64,000 bases of DNA, from assembly GCF_000235445.1 (NCBI RefSeq), contig NZ_JH378830.1, positions 66,111 to 130,110 on the forward strand, in the 5' to 3' direction. The DNA comes from Johnsonella ignava ATCC 51276 (lineage in GTDB: Bacteria; Bacillota; Clostridia; Lachnospirales; Lachnospiraceae). Below, piece after piece: positions 62,150-64,000 of the stretch. The first letter of the stretch is position 1. Every line of letters begins with the position of its first letter. The notes under the pieces were generated by a model. That model saw nothing but the letters and a program-made list of their open reading frames with translations, made no database searches and was not told the origin of the DNA. The position numbers and the translations under genes were made by a program.

Positions 62150-63253
62150 TCAGTACACAAGACCGAACATTGAAAGTATACCTTTTATAAATGACTTTAC
62201 AAGGCTGTTGTTATTAAAATCAAAATCATGAAGTTCAAAATAACCTACAGAGTCATTATATTTTTTATAAAATGTTTTAAGACCGCAGCCCATACATGCC
62301 GGTATAAAGGTGGAATTTTTTTTTGTATAGGCTGTGGATTTTGATGCATTTTCTCTTGCTGATTTATCTACAAAGCGGCCTATACTTTTATGTACTGCCA
62401 TATCTTCAAGCGGAAGAAAATAATAGTCTTTATAATTTTCAAAAAAGAATTTTGCTTCACCATGGTATGGACAGCATCTTATTATAATAATATTATCCTT
62501 TCCGTTTACTGAATATAAATCATTTTTAAGGCTGAAAGGCTTCGGGATACGATATTCTGATTTAAATGCCACTTCGAAGCAATCTTTATTTATAATTTTT
62601 GAAGAGAATTTAAAATCTCCCTCAGTAAAATCACTGTAGCTTAATATAGGAAGCAGCTGTACGAGTCCGGTTATATCTTCTTCATTATGAAGTACAAGCG
62701 GTTCAAAAAAGTTATATTCATAATTTTTAAGATAGAGATTATAAATATCTATAAGTTCTTTTCCGTTAAAATCATCTCTGCGTTCTACTCCTAAGAATTG
62801 TTCAAGTGATTTTTGATTAAATCTGAATGAATTTATAACGGCACGCTTGCGTCTTGCGGTTTTATATATATCAACTGATTTTATCTTTTCAAAAGGATGT
62901 TTTATATTATAATGCCTGCATACCTTTTTAATATAGGGTATATCAAAACTGTCTCCGTTAAAGTTTACCAGAACTTCACATTCATCAAGCATGGCAAAAA
63001 AGGAATTTACTAAATCAAGCTCGTCAGATATACTTTCCGAAAAAAATTGTGTAAGTTTAAAGTATACAGTATCAGGAAGAGTATTACTTTTAGCGTTTAT
63101 TTGAGGCACAAGTACACCTATAATATAAAGTTCGGAATTTTCAGGGGAAAGTCCGGTAGTTTCAATATCAAAAAATATTGTTTTTTCAGGTGCTCCGATA
63201 TTTTTTAAATCATAATCAACTTTTAATCTAATATCTTTGGTAATAGTTTTCAT
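62150..63253 (-). CDS. YprB-like ribonuclease H-fold exonuclease
   Basis: A 367-residue protein on the minus strand. 'IFFDIETTGLSPENSELYIIGVL' (~25-47) is the DEDD exonuclease motif I (D-x-E), 'LVNFNGDSFDIPYIKKVC' (~118) is motif II, and 'HNEEDITGLVQLLPIL' (~185) gives the third. This is the RNase_H_2/YprB arrangement. It probably trims single-stranded nucleic acid; the C-terminal ~150 residues are unassigned. It faces the hslO operon convergently and diverges from ruvA. Confidence 0.87.
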   Translation of the reverse strand: MKTITKDIRLKVDYDLKNIGAPEKTIFFDIETTGLSPENSELYIIGVLVPQINAKSNTLPDTVYFKLTQFFSESISDELDLVNSFFAMLDECEVLVNFNGDSFDIPYIKKVCRHYNIKHPFEKIKSVDIYKTARRKRAVINSFRFNQKSLEQFLGVERRDDFNGKELIDIYNLYLKNYEYNFFEPLVLHNEEDITGLVQLLPILSYSDFTEGDFKFSSKIINKDCFEVAFKSEYRIPKPFSLKNDLYSVNGKDNIIIIRCCPYHGEAKFFFENYKDYYFLPLEDMAVHKSIGRFVDKSARENASKSTAYTKKNSTFIPACMGCGLKTFYKKYNDSVGYFELHDFDFNNNSLVKSFIKGILSMFGLVY

Positions 63254-63418
63254 AATTTATCCCCATTAATATTTTTAATATATTTTATTTTATTTATTTG
63301 TATGCTAAAATATATCTGTTTTTATTATGCCGTATAATAAAATGATGGTGCTACCCTTACTATTATTATACAAATAATTTAAGTTTATTTCAAGAATGGA
63401 AAGGACAACTTTTGAAAG

Positions 63419-64000
63419 ATGATTTCATATATAAAAGGTAAGCTTATTGAAATACATAGTGAAAGTATTGTAGTTGAAACAGGTGGCATAGGTATTGAAA
63501 TTTATGTTCCTGCGGCACTTAGTCTTCCTGATACAGGTGATGAAATTATTATATATACATATTTTAAAGTTTCAGAGGATGCTATGAGTCTTTATGGATT
63601 TTTAAGCAGACAGGATCTTGATATGTTTAAACAGGTGATTTCAGTAAGCGGTATAGGTCCTAAAGGAGGGCTTGCAATACTTTCAACCCTTTCACCTGAT
63701 GAGCTGAGAACTGCTATATTGACTGAAGATGTAAAAACGGTGTCGAAGGCTCAGGGCATAGGGGCAAAGACTGCAAAACGGCTTATACTTGATTTAAAAG
63801 ATAAGATAGATATGCATAAGCTTTTAAAAGAAAATAATGTGTCCGAACCTTCAAAGTCTGAGGACGGCAGTAAAGAGTTTGAAGTTATAGAGGCTTTATA
63901 CAGTCTTGGATACAGCACTTCTGATGCAGCCAGAGCAGTAAGGGAAATAGATATTTCTAAAGATATGAAAGTTGAGGATATTTTAAAACTTGCACTTAAA
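63419..64000 (+). CDS. ruvA: Holliday junction DNA helicase subunit RuvA, 3' truncated
   Basis: The frame starts at ATG 63419 (MISYIKGKLIE) and is open to the window edge (194 codons). The N-terminal OB-fold ('VVETGGIGIEIYVP') and tandem helix-hairpin-helix motifs ('ISVSGIGPKGGLAIL', 'AQGIGAKTAKRLIL') are clear, and the C-terminal domain III is near complete ('ALYSLGYSTSDAARAV'). RuvA binds four-way junctions and loads the RuvB motor. ruvB probably follows outside the window. The ribosome site AAAGGA is a little distant. Confidence 0.95.
   Translation, partial: MISYIKGKLIEIHSESIVVETGGIGIEIYVPAALSLPDTGDEIIIYTYFKVSEDAMSLYGFLSRQDLDMFKQVISVSGIGPKGGLAILSTLSPDELRTAILTEDVKTVSKAQGIGAKTAKRLILDLKDKIDMHKLLKENNVSEPSKSEDGSKEFEVIEALYSLGYSTSDAARAVREIDISKDMKVEDILKLALK

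Overview
The window (about 64 kb, AT-rich, nearly all genes on the + strand) looks like a chromosomal segment of a low-GC anaerobic Firmicute of the Clostridia, most likely family Lachnospiraceae. The reasons are ribonuclease Y, ScpA/ScpB, a class III fructose-1,6-bisphosphatase, choline-binding-like (CW) and ChW cell-wall repeats, a T-box in front of branched-chain amino acid genes, and a selenocysteine-dependent glycine-reductase-type system. A low-GC oral genus such as Lachnoanaerobaculum would fit, but that is a guess. No phage, insertion sequence or CRISPR array was seen.

Layout. 1-8.4 kb: end of a HAD phosphatase, a lipoprotein, a D,D-carboxypeptidase, a metallophosphoesterase, scpA-scpB, dut, a TPR lipoprotein and hflX. 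8.5-13.8 kb: tyrS, then three envelope proteins of unknown function, two with zinc ribbons. 14-21 kb: rny and a run of secreted or membrane proteins (CW-repeat protein, short YgjP-like metalloprotease, DUF1700 protein, NlpC/P60 hydrolase, DUF3298-like lipoprotein).

21.2-30.2 kb is the most distinctive part. It holds trxB, trxA, grdA (UGA at codon 44 read as selenocysteine), a GrdC-GrdD fusion, two tandem tRNA-Sec genes, selA and selB. It therefore carries the electron supply, selenoprotein A and the acetyl-phosphate-forming protein C of glycine/sarcosine/betaine reductase next to the selenocysteine-insertion machinery. The substrate-specific protein B genes (grdE/grdB or relatives) and selD are not present here.

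30.5-34.6 kb: an ABC export operon (ATPase, CARDB-like secreted protein, MacB-like permease) with a tiny coupled leader ORF. 34.7-39.9 kb: a perfect consensus promoter, a T-box and ilvN(short)-ilvC-ilvD-ilvB. 39.9-43.4 kb: tRNA-Leu and an L,D-transpeptidase on the minus strand, then a glycosyltransferase. 43.5-55.3 kb: fbp, a zinc-finger membrane protein, polA, coaE, pnp, two tandem mgtE paralogues and a glutaredoxin-like protein. 55.5-64 kb: an AI-2E-family permease, a SpoIID-like lipoprotein, a SEC-C protein, a methyltransferase, hslO, a DUF5662 protein, a YprB-like nuclease (minus strand) and the start of ruvA.

The strongest undescribed-looking signal is a short intergenic element found upstream of three envelope-related genes (about 19.3, 41.9 and 42.3 kb), always oriented toward the gene. 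It has a conserved loop and apparently compensating stem changes. Other points of interest are the twin tRNA-Sec genes, the GrdCD fusion without protein B, the coupled 11-codon leader ORF and a long stem in the pnp leader.
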